This document shows positions 50,443 to 58,962 of a stretch of 64,000 nt of DNA, one piece after another (the stretch's first letter is position 1; each line of letters opens with the position of its first letter). A model generated the notes under the pieces. It saw nothing but the letters and a program-made list of their open reading frames with translations. It ran no database searches and was not told the origin of the DNA. The DNA comes from Fusicatenibacter_A intestinipullorum (GTDB lineage: Bacteria; Bacillota; Negativicutes; Acidaminococcales; Acidaminococcaceae): NCBI GenBank assembly GCA_019117495.1, contig DWZP01000025.1:1-64000 (forward strand). The letters are read 5' to 3'. The translations under genes and the position numbers were made by a program.

Positions 50443-50985
50443 TTAATCAATGCCTGTTACTTTGTATCCTAATGCTTCCACCGCCGCCGTTAAAGCAGAA
50501 ACTTCCGGCTCCTGCCCTTTATCTGCAAAAACCTCTGCCCAGTTTCTGTCAAGCCTTACAGTCACACTTTTTACGCCCTGTACCTGTGCCAGCGCAGCCT
50601 GTACTTTTTCTGCGCATTTTCCGCACACCATGCCTTCAATTTTAACAACCAGGTAATCCAAACGCTCAATTTTAAAAATTACCGGGCGCGTACCGTCATT
50701 GCAGCAGGCAATCATCATGCGTTCGTCGTTAGTCCAGCCGCGCATAATGCTGCCGCCCTGAAGCGCAGTGTAAATATAACGGCTGATGCAGTCCCACGCT
50801 TCGCCGCACTGTGTGCCGTTGCCGGTACGCCAGAAGGTATCGTCGCCGCCGTAGCGTTCAAAAATAAACTCGTCGCCCACATTGTAAAACGGGCACGGGC
50901 CGCTTTTAGGGTCTGCCAAATATTTTTCCTGATAATCGTTAAAGCATTTTTTGTCAATAACCGTCACTTTACATTTGTGCTGCAT
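50443..50985 (-). CDS. TIGR04076-like protein fused to a heavy-metal-associated (HMA) domain
   Basis: 180 residues. The first ~105 resemble TIGR04076 (CKVTVIDKKCFNDYQEKYL, GPCPFYNVGDEFIFE, GTQCGEAWDCISRYIYTALQGG), rich in conserved cysteines. A ferredoxin-fold HMA domain follows at ~110-180 (VVKIEGMVCGKCAEKVQAAL), its CxxC typical of copper chaperones and P-type ATPases. Both halves are in one uninterrupted frame with AAGGAGC before the ATG. A cytoplasmic metal-handling or sensing role is an inference. Confidence 0.82.
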   Translation of the reverse strand: MQHKCKVTVIDKKCFNDYQEKYLADPKSGPCPFYNVGDEFIFERYGGDDTFWRTGNGTQCGEAWDCISRYIYTALQGGSIMRGWTNDERMMIACCNDGTRPVIFKIERLDYLVVKIEGMVCGKCAEKVQAALAQVQGVKSVTVRLDRNWAEVFADKGQEPEVSALTAAVEALGYKVTGID

Positions 50986-51172
50986 GATACTCGCTCCTTT
51001 TATATTAATTATTTTTATTTTAGCGTCTTTGATTATACGCTAATTTTTCATTTTCACTTTATCACTCATGTTACTTTTTATAATCAACAATGCTTTGATC
51101 TTTAATACACTTCACGTAACAACGTGCGGATTTGCAAAAATAAGGCATATATTTTTAGCAATATTCACTAAG

Positions 51173-51232
51173 AAAAACTGCAAAAACTGTGTTTGTTTAA
51201 GCGCAGCGAGTTACGCAGTTTTTGTAGTTTTT
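51173..51232. repeat. 20-bp imperfect inverted repeat
   Basis: Left arm AAAAACTGCAAAAACTGTGT pairs at 18 of 20 positions with the right arm ending 51232, around a ~20-base loop. It lies in a 603-base gap (50986-51588) without a credible gene. Confidence 0.6.
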
Positions 51233-51373
51233 ATACTAAATTGTTGCGTCAAAAAATTTCCAGCCGCATTTACTGCAAATTCGTACTTTATCACTATTTA
51301 ATAAAGTAAAATCTGTATATCATAGTAAAAAAGACCTTAATTAAACAAAAGCTGTGTGCTGTAAGGTGAATGA

Positions 51374-51463
51374 TAAAAAAACTGCGGCGGCTAAATTTTT
51401 TATCTCTTCAAACGAGCGGTCAGCCGCGAAGCCTGACCGAAATCGGAGAAGCCGCAGTTTTTA
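51374..51463. ncRNA. Candidate structured RNA or long-loop attenuator
   Basis: Outer stem AAAAACTGCGGC / GCCGCAGTTTTT (51376-51387 with 51451-51462) encloses ~63 bases containing a second 7-bp hairpin CGGTCAG / CTGACCG (51417-51439). The outer stem alone could terminate, but the nested structure suggests more. Strand is undecided. It lies 126 bases before the Crp/Fnr gene. Confidence 0.4.
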
Positions 51464-51588
51464 GCATGAACCGCATCAGTACATAGCTTTTGTTTCTTCA
51501 AACCCACTAAAACCCCAAATACACCCATTGCCTAACCACGCCGCCAATGCTACAATTTAACTGAACATAACACATCTGAGGAACCGCC

Positions 51589-52263
51589 ATGCTGACACCA
51601 CGTTATTATTTCACAGGCGAATTCTGCCGTTTTTACGATTATTTTCTGTCGCACCCGCATACCGAAAAACACTTTGCCAAAGGCGAATACCTGTGGCGTC
51701 CGGGGCAGCCGCACGAAAAAATCCATTACATAAAAAGCGGCGCGCTGATGCACTACGCTGACCACGAAAACGGGCACCGCAAAATCATAAGCTTTCACGG
51801 CAAAGGCAGTATTTTCCCCGGTTACCATACCTGCGGCTTTAAAATAGAGCTTTCGCTTACAACGGTTGCCCTGACCGAAATTTTCGTGCTGGAATTTACG
51901 CGGCAGCAGTTCAGCCAAATGTTTGAAGACAACGCGGAATTAAGTGAGCAGGTTGTCAACTGGTATTCCATGTACGTCAACCGCCTGCTGTTTGAAACCG
52001 TACACCAGGAATACAATTCATCCTTTGTTAAAATCTGCAACCTGCTGTATCTGCTTACAGTAAATAACCCTCAAAGCCACGGTTTTGATATTGCCATTAC
52101 GCAGGACGCCCTTGCCGGAATGCTCGGCCTGAGCCGCGTGCAGATAACGCGCGGGCTTGCACAGCTGCGCCGGCAAAGCATCATCGCCACAGGGCGCGGC
52201 AAAATTACCGTTACGGATTTACCGGCACTGGCACGGCTCTGTTCTTCGGAAACCACCGGCTGA
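51589..52263 (+). CDS. Crp/Fnr-family transcriptional regulator
   Basis: 224 residues: a cyclic-nucleotide-type beta-roll (~20-115: KGEYLWRPGQPHEKIHYIKSG) and a C-terminal winged helix (~165-215: ITQDALAGMLGLSRVQITRGL). The cysteines (Cys13, Cys82 region) do not form the Fnr 4Fe-4S pattern and the cAMP-binding Arg motif is absent, so the effector is unknown. GAGGAACC precedes the ATG. It is monocistronic. Confidence 0.87.
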   Translation: MLTPRYYFTGEFCRFYDYFLSHPHTEKHFAKGEYLWRPGQPHEKIHYIKSGALMHYADHENGHRKIISFHGKGSIFPGYHTCGFKIELSLTTVALTEIFVLEFTRQQFSQMFEDNAELSEQVVNWYSMYVNRLLFETVHQEYNSSFVKICNLLYLLTVNNPQSHGFDIAITQDALAGMLGLSRVQITRGLAQLRRQSIIATGRGKITVTDLPALARLCSSETTG

Positions 52264-52330
52264 TATTATGTGCTTTTATTATAAAGCGCAGAAGCAGAAA
52301 CGTCTGCTTCAAATGATACAAAAAAACTAA

Positions 52331-52375
52331 AACGGCAATAACCTGCACTATGCAAAAGTTATTGCCGTTATTTTT
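52331..52375. terminator. Terminator between Crp/Fnr and M24 genes
   Basis: AACGGCAATAAC / GTTATTGCCGTT hairpin then TATTTTTATG, between converging genes. Confidence 0.85.
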
Positions 52376-52388
52376 ATGCGTATATGGT

Positions 52389-53615
52389 TTAATAAATGCA
52401 GTACAGCTTGTGCGGCGAGCCTGTAAGCGCCTTACCGCCGTTTGCCGTTACAAGATAAGTGTTTTCGCTGCCAACCATGCCAATTCCGGGCAGGGCAATC
52501 TTCGGCTCCAGTGCAAAGGTCATGCCTTCCGTAAGCACTTCTTTAAAACGGTTGGCAATGGCCGGGCTTTCATCCATGGTAAGCCCTATACTGTGCCCCA
52601 AAAACTTGCCGCCGTTCATAAAGCCTGCAGCAAAGCGGCTGTCAAACTGCTTCATTGTTTCGTTATAAATATCTTCCACCACCGTGCCGGGCTTTAACAT
52701 AGCAGCGGCAAAACGCTCCAGCATTATGCAATGTTCGTGCGCTGCCAAAATCAAATCTCGGTTGGGGTCTTTATTAATATCGCCAAAATAATATACTATC
52801 GTTTTATCGGTATGGTAGCCTTCCACGCCGCATGGAATATCAAGATAAACCAGCCTGCCAGCTTTTAATTTGCGGAACGGCGAACCGATACTCTGCACCG
52901 CAATGCAGGTGCCGCCCGTACCGCCGGGGCCGTCAAAAGCAGTGCGCACCAACCCGCTTTTGCCAAACGACGCCACGCCGATAACATCTTCGCCCAAGGG
53001 CAGATTCATGCGTGCAATACCGTGCGAACCGCGCTTTAACATTTCGGTATACAGGCTTACGGCAAGTTCGGCTTCGCTGATGCCTTCCTTTATCATTTTG
53101 GGCGCCAGCTGCTCCAGCACCGTCTGGTGAATAGCGCCGCTGCGCTTCATCAGTTCCAGTTCATAGCTGCTTTTTACAAGGCGCAGACTGCACAGCAAAC
53201 CGTCGATATCGGCATATTCTTTAAACGGCATATATTTGCGCAGCATGTTCAGCCAGTCAACAGTAGCTTTTCTGCATTCCAGATACATAACTTCCGGGCA
53301 AGCGCCATAAAATTCCGCCAAAGTGCGGAAGCTCTGCATCGGACGGATATCCGGCAACAACGATTCATTGCGGGCACGGTCATAGCTTCTGCGTACCCAC
53401 AAAATCTCGTCCTGCGGACGGATAACCAGTGCTCCCTCCTGCATTGTACCGGTAAAATAGTACATATTAACTTTATTATTAATAACCGCCATCTGCCAGC
53501 CGGGATGTTCTTTTTCCATTTCCTCACGGAAACGCGCAAGACGTATCTGCAGTTCTTCGAGCGGCACGCGCCTTATTTCGTCAGTCATCAGCGAGGCATG
53601 TTCCAATATCGACAT
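52389..53615 (-). CDS. M24-family (Xaa-Pro aminopeptidase-like) metallopeptidase
   Basis: 408 residues with a creatinase-type N-terminal domain (~1-165) and a pita-bread catalytic domain. Metal ligands fall in VYLDIPCGVEGYHTDKTI (two Asp), FLGHSIGLTMDESP (His), FALEPKIALPG (Glu) and GSENTYLV (Glu). It is cytoplasmic, likely releasing the N-terminal residue from proline-containing peptides. AAGGAGC precedes the ATG. The upstream intergenic region is AT-rich. Confidence 0.88.
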   Translation of the reverse strand: MSILEHASLMTDEIRRVPLEELQIRLARFREEMEKEHPGWQMAVINNKVNMYYFTGTMQEGALVIRPQDEILWVRRSYDRARNESLLPDIRPMQSFRTLAEFYGACPEVMYLECRKATVDWLNMLRKYMPFKEYADIDGLLCSLRLVKSSYELELMKRSGAIHQTVLEQLAPKMIKEGISEAELAVSLYTEMLKRGSHGIARMNLPLGEDVIGVASFGKSGLVRTAFDGPGGTGGTCIAVQSIGSPFRKLKAGRLVYLDIPCGVEGYHTDKTIVYYFGDINKDPNRDLILAAHEHCIMLERFAAAMLKPGTVVEDIYNETMKQFDSRFAAGFMNGGKFLGHSIGLTMDESPAIANRFKEVLTEGMTFALEPKIALPGIGMVGSENTYLVTANGGKALTGSPHKLYCIY

Positions 53616-53765
53616 AGTATTGCTCCTTAGGTAATCTAAAATATGATATTACTCTAAAATCATATCATATTGTAAATATTTCTACAATCGCCTAAGGTGG
53701 ATTATTATAGTTATGATTACATATATAATCAAGAAAGCATCTTTAATTTATACAAATATTAAACG

Positions 53766-54524
53766 TTATCCTCTAAAAATCTGTACCCAATAATGTACAT
53801 AACCACCTACCCCATTTTCATCATAACAATAGCCAACACCAAGTTCTTTAAAATTTTTATCCAAAATATTTCTTCTATGTCCAGGAGAATTCATCCAACC
53901 ATCTACAACATCTTCCGGAGTTTCAGCTCCGGCTGCTATATTTTCGCCCAAACCACCATTACGCTTTCTTCCGAGTACAGTAAAACATTTACTTCCGTCC
54001 GGTCTATCATGGGAAAATAATATAGTTAATTCCTTTGCTCTAATATCTGCTGCCCTTTGCAAATCATCAGTTATACGTAATGGTCTTGCGCCAACTTTAG
54101 CTCTCTCTATATTTACCAATTCCAAAACTCTTACATAATAATTTGTAATTTCATTTTCAGTAGGCTCTTCATTGGCTTTCTCTTGTTTTTCCCAATCACC
54201 CGGTACAAAACTTTCCTGCGGTACTATATGCATCAAAAAATATAAACGTACAACTTTTGGAGGATTAAAGTTGACAGGATATAAGACTTTGACAACAGTA
54301 TCGCCAGTATTCTTTAACAATAATTTGTTTTCACCATCTATTGTAACCAGTTCAGCAAAATTATGATCAAACTCATATGCAGCCATAGGAACTTCTACGC
54401 TAAAATAATTATTTACAGGTATGGTTAATTCCTGATCATATTCAGCCGCTTCCACACAGTCAACACTTAAAAACTGGACACAAATAATTATTGCGAATAA
54501 AAATTTATACAAATTTTTTACCAT
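53766..54524 (-). CDS. Exported CAP/SCP-domain protein
   Basis: A signal peptide (FLFAIIICVQFLSVDCVEA) leads to a beta-rich segment (~30-110: INNYFSVEVPMAAYEFDHNF-like) and a CAP domain (~130-250): LELVNIERAKVGARPLRI, ILFSHDRPDGSKCF, GENIAAGAETPEDVVDGWMN, SPGHRRNILDKNFKELGVG, the cavity His and Glu residues conserved. AACGGGG lies 9 bases before the ATG at 54524. It is last in a minus-strand run of five exported proteins with AT-rich codons. Confidence 0.85.
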   Translation of the reverse strand: MVKNLYKFLFAIIICVQFLSVDCVEAAEYDQELTIPVNNYFSVEVPMAAYEFDHNFAELVTIDGENKLLLKNTGDTVVKVLYPVNFNPPKVVRLYFLMHIVPQESFVPGDWEKQEKANEEPTENEITNYYVRVLELVNIERAKVGARPLRITDDLQRAADIRAKELTILFSHDRPDGSKCFTVLGRKRNGGLGENIAAGAETPEDVVDGWMNSPGHRRNILDKNFKELGVGYCYDENGVGGYVHYWVQIFRG

Positions 54525-54550
54525 TAGTACCATCCCCGTTTATTAGCAGT

Positions 54551-55657
54551 CTACCAAACAACAATAGTCAATTCATTATAAGAAGACGATTTCAATTCTA
54601 TATTATAATTATACTCTAAATGTTTTTGCAATTGTTCAAAAAGTGTTTTTGGCGAACCACTATAGTGCATAGTAAAAATTCCTTTTCCCTCTGTATAATC
54701 ATTTAAATTAACATTTTTTACACCACTTACCGCAATAAGCGCGTTCTCTACAACATTTAATTTATCATATCCAGTGCTTATAACAACTAATTGCATAGGT
54801 TGCCTATTTCCTGAAGCAAATTCAAGCAATTTACTAGACAACAATTCTCCCATTTTATTTCCAGCAGCGGTTAAAGCTTTTTTTGAAGCCACAGATTCAG
54901 AAATATCTACAGCGGAAGCATTCTTAGTATCAGAAGCTATAATTTTACCATTCCTTGCAAAATACATTTTGGCTTCTACCTGAGCCCGGCAACTTAATGT
55001 TCCTGTTACTTTTCTCTTAGGTAAAAATTTGCCAACATCTCCAACATATTCACTAAATGCATTACCTACAATTAAAATATCAGCCTGCATAGAACTTGCC
55101 AAAGTATGCAATTCATCAGCATTTAGATTAAAAGGATTATAGTATTTTATCCGCTCTTGACTAATATCAACCATATTCTCAAAACCTGCTTCAATAAAAG
55201 CATTAGTTAGCGCTATTTCAGCCGCAGAACCTTGATTATAATATCTTCTATTTTTTTCATTAATTATTACGGCTATTTTAGGGTTGCGTAAAATATGGTC
55301 AATCAAGCCATATTTTGTTAACTCATTCATCAACTTAGAATTCGGATTTAAATCTACCTCTGCATTAATCATTATCTTCCAAGCATCTGCCATTTTTTGT
55401 TTATTTATAATACTGTATTGATTAATAAAACCTCTGGAATGTGCGTATATTTTATCTTCTAAAACCATGTTTTTATCTACAATAGTTGTAGAATCTACTA
55501 AAACACCCACAGCAGTTTCTACAGCATTACGTAAAGCATCATTCGTTGCTTCTGCTTCCGTTATACCAACACCTGTTACAGTAATGTTTTTTGCAAATGC
55601 ATTGCTGCAATAAAAAACACTTATTATTAACAATAAAATTAATGTAATTTTCTTCAT
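54551..55657 (-). CDS. Exported FlgT-like protein
   Basis: 368 residues with a signal peptide (LILLLIISVFYCSNAFA). The N-terminal domain (ITVTGVGITEAEATNDALRNAVETAVGV, ~22-115) matches the FlgT-N/LPP20-type alternating pattern. A middle domain (~120-250) begins KIAVIINEKNRRYYNQGSAA, as in FlgT-M/TolB-N-like folds. FlgT is a periplasmic ring protein of some flagella, but no flagellar gene is nearby. It follows the CsgG-like gene by 2 bases, so coupling is likely. Confidence 0.7.
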   Translation of the reverse strand: MKKITLILLLIISVFYCSNAFAKNITVTGVGITEAEATNDALRNAVETAVGVLVDSTTIVDKNMVLEDKIYAHSRGFINQYSIINKQKMADAWKIMINAEVDLNPNSKLMNELTKYGLIDHILRNPKIAVIINEKNRRYYNQGSAAEIALTNAFIEAGFENMVDISQERIKYYNPFNLNADELHTLASSMQADILIVGNAFSEYVGDVGKFLPKRKVTGTLSCRAQVEAKMYFARNGKIIASDTKNASAVDISESVASKKALTAAGNKMGELLSSKLLEFASGNRQPMQLVVISTGYDKLNVVENALIAVSGVKNVNLNDYTEGKGIFTMHYSGSPKTLFEQLQKHLEYNYNIELKSSSYNELTIVVW

Positions 55658-55659
55658 AT

Positions 55660-56502
55660 TTATTTGCCTCGTTTTACATGATTACCTACAGTAATATTAC
55701 CTTTACCTTTGATAATTTTCCCTATAGAATAATCTGATTCTACAGAATTGATTTTTAACTTTCCTAATTCTTTTTCTTCAACTGCCATAATTTTTCCAGT
55801 ATTTGGATGTCTGATTACTTTCCCTTCTTCATAAATAACAAAAATATCATTCTTATGAATGCCATTATTCTTACCAACATCAATATAGGCAATATCGTCA
55901 CTCAAACTAATAATAATGCCCGAAACGGGATTATATGCATCTATAAGTTCTTTAACTTTTTTTACTGCATCTTCAGCAGCATTAGCTATCATAATATCTC
56001 TATCAGGATATTTGTTTTCAAATTCGCTAACTGTATCTGAACCGTCTACTATTTCGGAAATTTCAATAATACCTGTTTTATTATCAATAAATTTAAAATT
56101 AAACTTTACTTTCGCTTTATGACCTTTGTAAAGATAATTATTAAATGATTGAAATTCTGCTAATGTTACATTTCCAATAATTGTGTAATCCGCCCCTACC
56201 ATCTCGCCAAATTGAATAGCTGTTTGTCCGTTAATAAGCCCCGTACTAGCTATGTTGAGTTCACGTAAAACATAATCCAATTGTGAACGTTCTACGACAT
56301 TATAATTACCACTTTGCACTAAAATGGTAGTCAAAGCTGTTTCTAAATCTTGTGCAGCTTTACGTCCATAACTATTTCCAAAAGTATTTTCAATTTTAGT
56401 AACTGCAACCGCCTTTTTTGCAGCCTCGCAGCTAATATTACCGTTAAATATAATAGCTAAAATAAAAAATGAAAAAACTATTCTTAATCCCCTTTTCATC
56501 AT
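55660..56502 (-). CDS. Exported CsgG/FlgO-like protein with FlgT-C-like end
   Basis: About 280 residues with a signal peptide (IVFSFFILAIIFNGNISC, possible lipid Cys). The CsgG-like core spans ~30-190: VAVTKIENTFGNSYGRKAAQDL, YNVVERSQLDYVLREL, GADYTIIGNVTLAEF. The C terminus (~195-280: SLSDDIAYIDVGKNNGIHKN) resembles the FlgT-C beta domain. CsgG relatives form outer-membrane or periplasmic rings. Start codons at 56502 or 56499 both fit the CGGGG site. It lies between an unknown helical protein and the FlgT-like gene. Confidence 0.75.
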   Translation of the reverse strand: MMKRGLRIVFSFFILAIIFNGNISCEAAKKAVAVTKIENTFGNSYGRKAAQDLETALTTILVQSGNYNVVERSQLDYVLRELNIASTGLINGQTAIQFGEMVGADYTIIGNVTLAEFQSFNNYLYKGHKAKVKFNFKFIDNKTGIIEISEIVDGSDTVSEFENKYPDRDIMIANAAEDAVKKVKELIDAYNPVSGIIISLSDDIAYIDVGKNNGIHKNDIFVIYEEGKVIRHPNTGKIMAVEEKELGKLKINSVESDYSIGKIIKGKGNITVGNHVKRGK

Positions 56503-56515
56503 AAACACCCCGTTA

Positions 56516-57262
56516 TTAATTTTTTCTGCTTAAATCGCATAAGTAATATAATAAATACTCATTATTCAGATATTTATTGTCAACAGGCCACAACCATAAG
56601 CCTTTATCAACAAAGCTATTATACAAGGAAAGATAAAATTTACTTGTACTATCTTTATGTATACCTTCAGCACTTTCTCTTAGTAAAACTAAAAATTTAT
56701 CTTCGTTGCCTAATACTAAATTAGCCATGGCTTTACTGCGTAAACTTTTAGGAGAGTTATCCTTATCTAGTAAAGTACATACTTTTTGCGCTAATTTTTT
56801 TGCTTTTTCTCTATATTCATCATACTCACTACTATAAGCAATATCGCCTGCACGGCACAAAATAGCATAATCAAGTAATAACGCTGCGTTATTTACATTA
56901 TGTTCAAGACTTTTTTGTAATAATCTTTCCGATTCATAAAAAGTCTTTTTGGCATATGGCAATACTCCTTTTCCCCTGTATATTTGCATAGATAGAACAA
57001 AATAAGCTACATTATCATTTTCAATAACTTTTGCTTTTGAGATGTTCGATATAGCTTTAGCATAAAAATAACCTTTTTCCGTAGCAACTGTTGCATTTTT
57101 AGCTGCACAATACGCTTCATAAGCTTGATTGAAATAATCATTTCCCTCTATATAATTGGGGGATAAGAGCGCATCCTGTTCTATCGAAATATAATTAGCT
57201 TTAGTTATGTTAGGAATGAAGAACACACAAAAACTTATCAGTAGTATTTTAAATAACTTCAT
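56516..57262 (-). CDS. Exported helical-repeat (TPR-like) protein, function unknown
   Basis: 248 residues with a signal peptide (ILLISFCVFFIPNITKA). The remainder is helix-rich with paired-helix periodicity suggesting TPR-like repeats (DYFNQAYEAYCAAKNATVATE, SMQIYRGKGVLPYAKKTFYE, LLQKSLEHNVNNAALLLDY), though no repeat matches the TPR consensus well. GAGG precedes the ATG. It lies 13 bases upstream of the CsgG-like gene; a periplasmic scaffold role is plausible but unproven. Confidence 0.65.
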   Translation of the reverse strand: MKLFKILLISFCVFFIPNITKANYISIEQDALLSPNYIEGNDYFNQAYEAYCAAKNATVATEKGYFYAKAISNISKAKVIENDNVAYFVLSMQIYRGKGVLPYAKKTFYESERLLQKSLEHNVNNAALLLDYAILCRAGDIAYSSEYDEYREKAKKLAQKVCTLLDKDNSPKSLRSKAMANLVLGNEDKFLVLLRESAEGIHKDSTSKFYLSLYNSFVDKGLWLWPVDNKYLNNEYLLYYLCDLSRKN

Positions 57263-57332
57263 AGATTTACCTCATAAAGAGATGGGAATATCCCTGCAAA
57301 TATGCGAAGGATATTCCAAATAGAATATTACT

Positions 57333-58259
57333 TTATTTTACAAAAACGACTGCACATTGATTAAAAATATCAGCCTGCTCATTTGCAAGCAAAATTTTAT
57401 CGCCATCCTCTACTGATACAACAACATTTACAGGATTAACAGAATTTAATCCACCTTTAACAGCTAACGCTTTAACAATCAATGGATTATTACCAGCTCT
57501 CGTGAACCCTCCAGCTGCTTTCTGCAAATCAGCGGCATATTCTACCATGCCTTTTGAAATAGCAAAATCTTTATCTATATTTTGTATCCCATAAATTGCT
57601 CTGCCATTTTTATCATAAATTACAGGGGCAAAGGTTGCTTCAAGTCCTAAATTAGATGCGTCAACAATAACACCAGTATAATTTACAGTTTTTATTTCTT
57701 GTATAACATCCTTACTTAAAACTGTAGTCTTTGTGTCTATTTTAATGGCAGGTTCTTTTTTTACATTTTTTGTTACTTCTGGTAATACAGCATTAGCAAG
57801 GCTATTACCTGTACCAAACAAAGGTATTCTTAACTTAACAAAATAACTACCATCTTCGTTAGACCCTTCTTCAATAACATGCGCGCCCTTGACTAAAGCT
57901 GAAACTCTTGCTTTCACAACATCACTTTGCAGCACTAATGATTCCACAGTAGTTTCAGAATCTACTTGCACTCCTTGAATGGTTTCGGCTAATAAGCGGT
58001 AAGCGTCAACTATAGCAGCTCTTCTTGCTAAAACATTACCACGATTACCAACATTTTCAGGAGGATAACCAACACCTATTGCAACAATGTCAGATTCAGC
58101 TCCTTTAGTCCAATTAACTGTTCCATTTTGATACATATTAACACTAACAGCTACATTAGCTTCTGTACCGGATGCAGCTACGATAGACGTATTATAGACA
58201 TTACCAAAAGTCAAAGCTAATCCCAACATCATAGCTGCTGTAAGTTTTTTGTTAATCAT
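57333..58259 (-). CDS. Exported LPP20/FlgP-like protein
   Basis: About 308 residues with a signal peptide (LTAAMMLGLALTFGNVYNTSIVAA). The LPP20-type region is at ~50-165: SDIVAIGVGYPPENVGNRGN, ARRAAIVDAYRLLAETIQGV, then VKLRIPLFGTG. The C-terminal half (~180-308) is unassigned. Several ATGs cluster at the start; GGAAGGA lies 9 bases before 58259. It is first of the five-gene run, and its divergent upstream region is shared with a small XRE regulator. Confidence 0.75.
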   Translation of the reverse strand: MINKKLTAAMMLGLALTFGNVYNTSIVAASGTEANVAVSVNMYQNGTVNWTKGAESDIVAIGVGYPPENVGNRGNVLARRAAIVDAYRLLAETIQGVQVDSETTVESLVLQSDVVKARVSALVKGAHVIEEGSNEDGSYFVKLRIPLFGTGNSLANAVLPEVTKNVKKEPAIKIDTKTTVLSKDVIQEIKTVNYTGVIVDASNLGLEATFAPVIYDKNGRAIYGIQNIDKDFAISKGMVEYAADLQKAAGGFTRAGNNPLIVKALAVKGGLNSVNPVNVVVSVEDGDKILLANEQADIFNQCAVVFVK

Positions 58260-58277
58260 TTTCATCATTCCTTCCAC

Positions 58278-58571
58278 ATTTTATTTTTTATATATAAATA
58301 ATATAAATTGACTTATTTATATTATTCCTCTTATTTACTGATAGAACTTTAACCAATAAATAACATATGAATTACGTTGATTCTTTTAATGCCTGACACT
58401 TAATTCTTATCACAATTTTTTAAAATGCAATATACAAGCTTTACAACTTTAAATATTTTACAGTATTAATTATACAATTTTTAAAAGCGTATATCAATAC
58501 AATGTACATCTTTTAATGACTTATTTTTCGTTTTAAATATCATATAATTAATTACATGGAGGTCTTTTCCT
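58278..58571. other. AT-rich divergent control region
   Basis: About 294 bases between the LPP20-like gene and the XRE regulator. It is very AT-rich, with several TATAAT-like boxes (one near 58547 toward the XRE gene) and short GTACAT/TATACA motifs, but I cannot define a promoter pair or operator confidently. No gene seen. Confidence 0.4.
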
Positions 58572-58895
58572 ATGTATGAGGATTTTGTGGCAAACAGGAT
58601 TATGCAATTGCGCCAACAAAAAAAAGTTTCTGCTCGTGAAATGAGCCTGGCAATAGGGCAAAATGTAAATTATATCAACCGCATAGAAAATAAGCTTAGT
58701 TTACCTTCACTCCAAGGCTTATTTTATATCTGTGAATATTTTAATATCACCCCACAAGAATTTTTTGAAGGCAGTGGAACACCGCTTCCTGCAATAATGC
58801 TATTACATGAAGCCACACATATTTTATCAACGCTAAACGAAGAACAGCTATCGCTTATAATAGCTGTTGCAAAAGCTATGCAAAATAAAAAATAA
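58572..58895 (+). CDS. Small XRE-family HTH regulator
   Basis: 107 residues. The helix-turn-helix is at ~8-60 (LRQQKKVSAREMSLAIGQNVNYINRIENK), followed by FYICEYFNITPQEFFE and a short helical C terminus with no sensor domain. GGAGG lies 8 bases before the ATG. It is divergent from the exported-protein run and shares its control region, so it probably regulates that run; a terminator isolates it from the next gene. Confidence 0.85.
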   Translation: MYEDFVANRIMQLRQQKKVSAREMSLAIGQNVNYINRIENKLSLPSLQGLFYICEYFNITPQEFFEGSGTPLPAIMLLHEATHILSTLNEEQLSLIIAVAKAMQNKK

Positions 58896-58939
58896 CCAAC
58901 CATAATAGTTTTTAAAACTGCTTATGGTTGGTTATTTTT
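58891..58939. terminator. Terminator between XRE and LysA-like genes
   Basis: AATAACCAACCATA / TATGGTTGGTTATT hairpin then TTTTA, between converging genes. Confidence 0.88.
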
Positions 58940-58962
58940 ATTAGAAAATCACTTTTTAAATT

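Noticed and set aside
51068..51301. 77-codon plus-strand frame in the 603-base gap
   Set aside because: It has no Shine-Dalgarno site, an odd composition, and overlaps the inverted repeat; no family resemblance.
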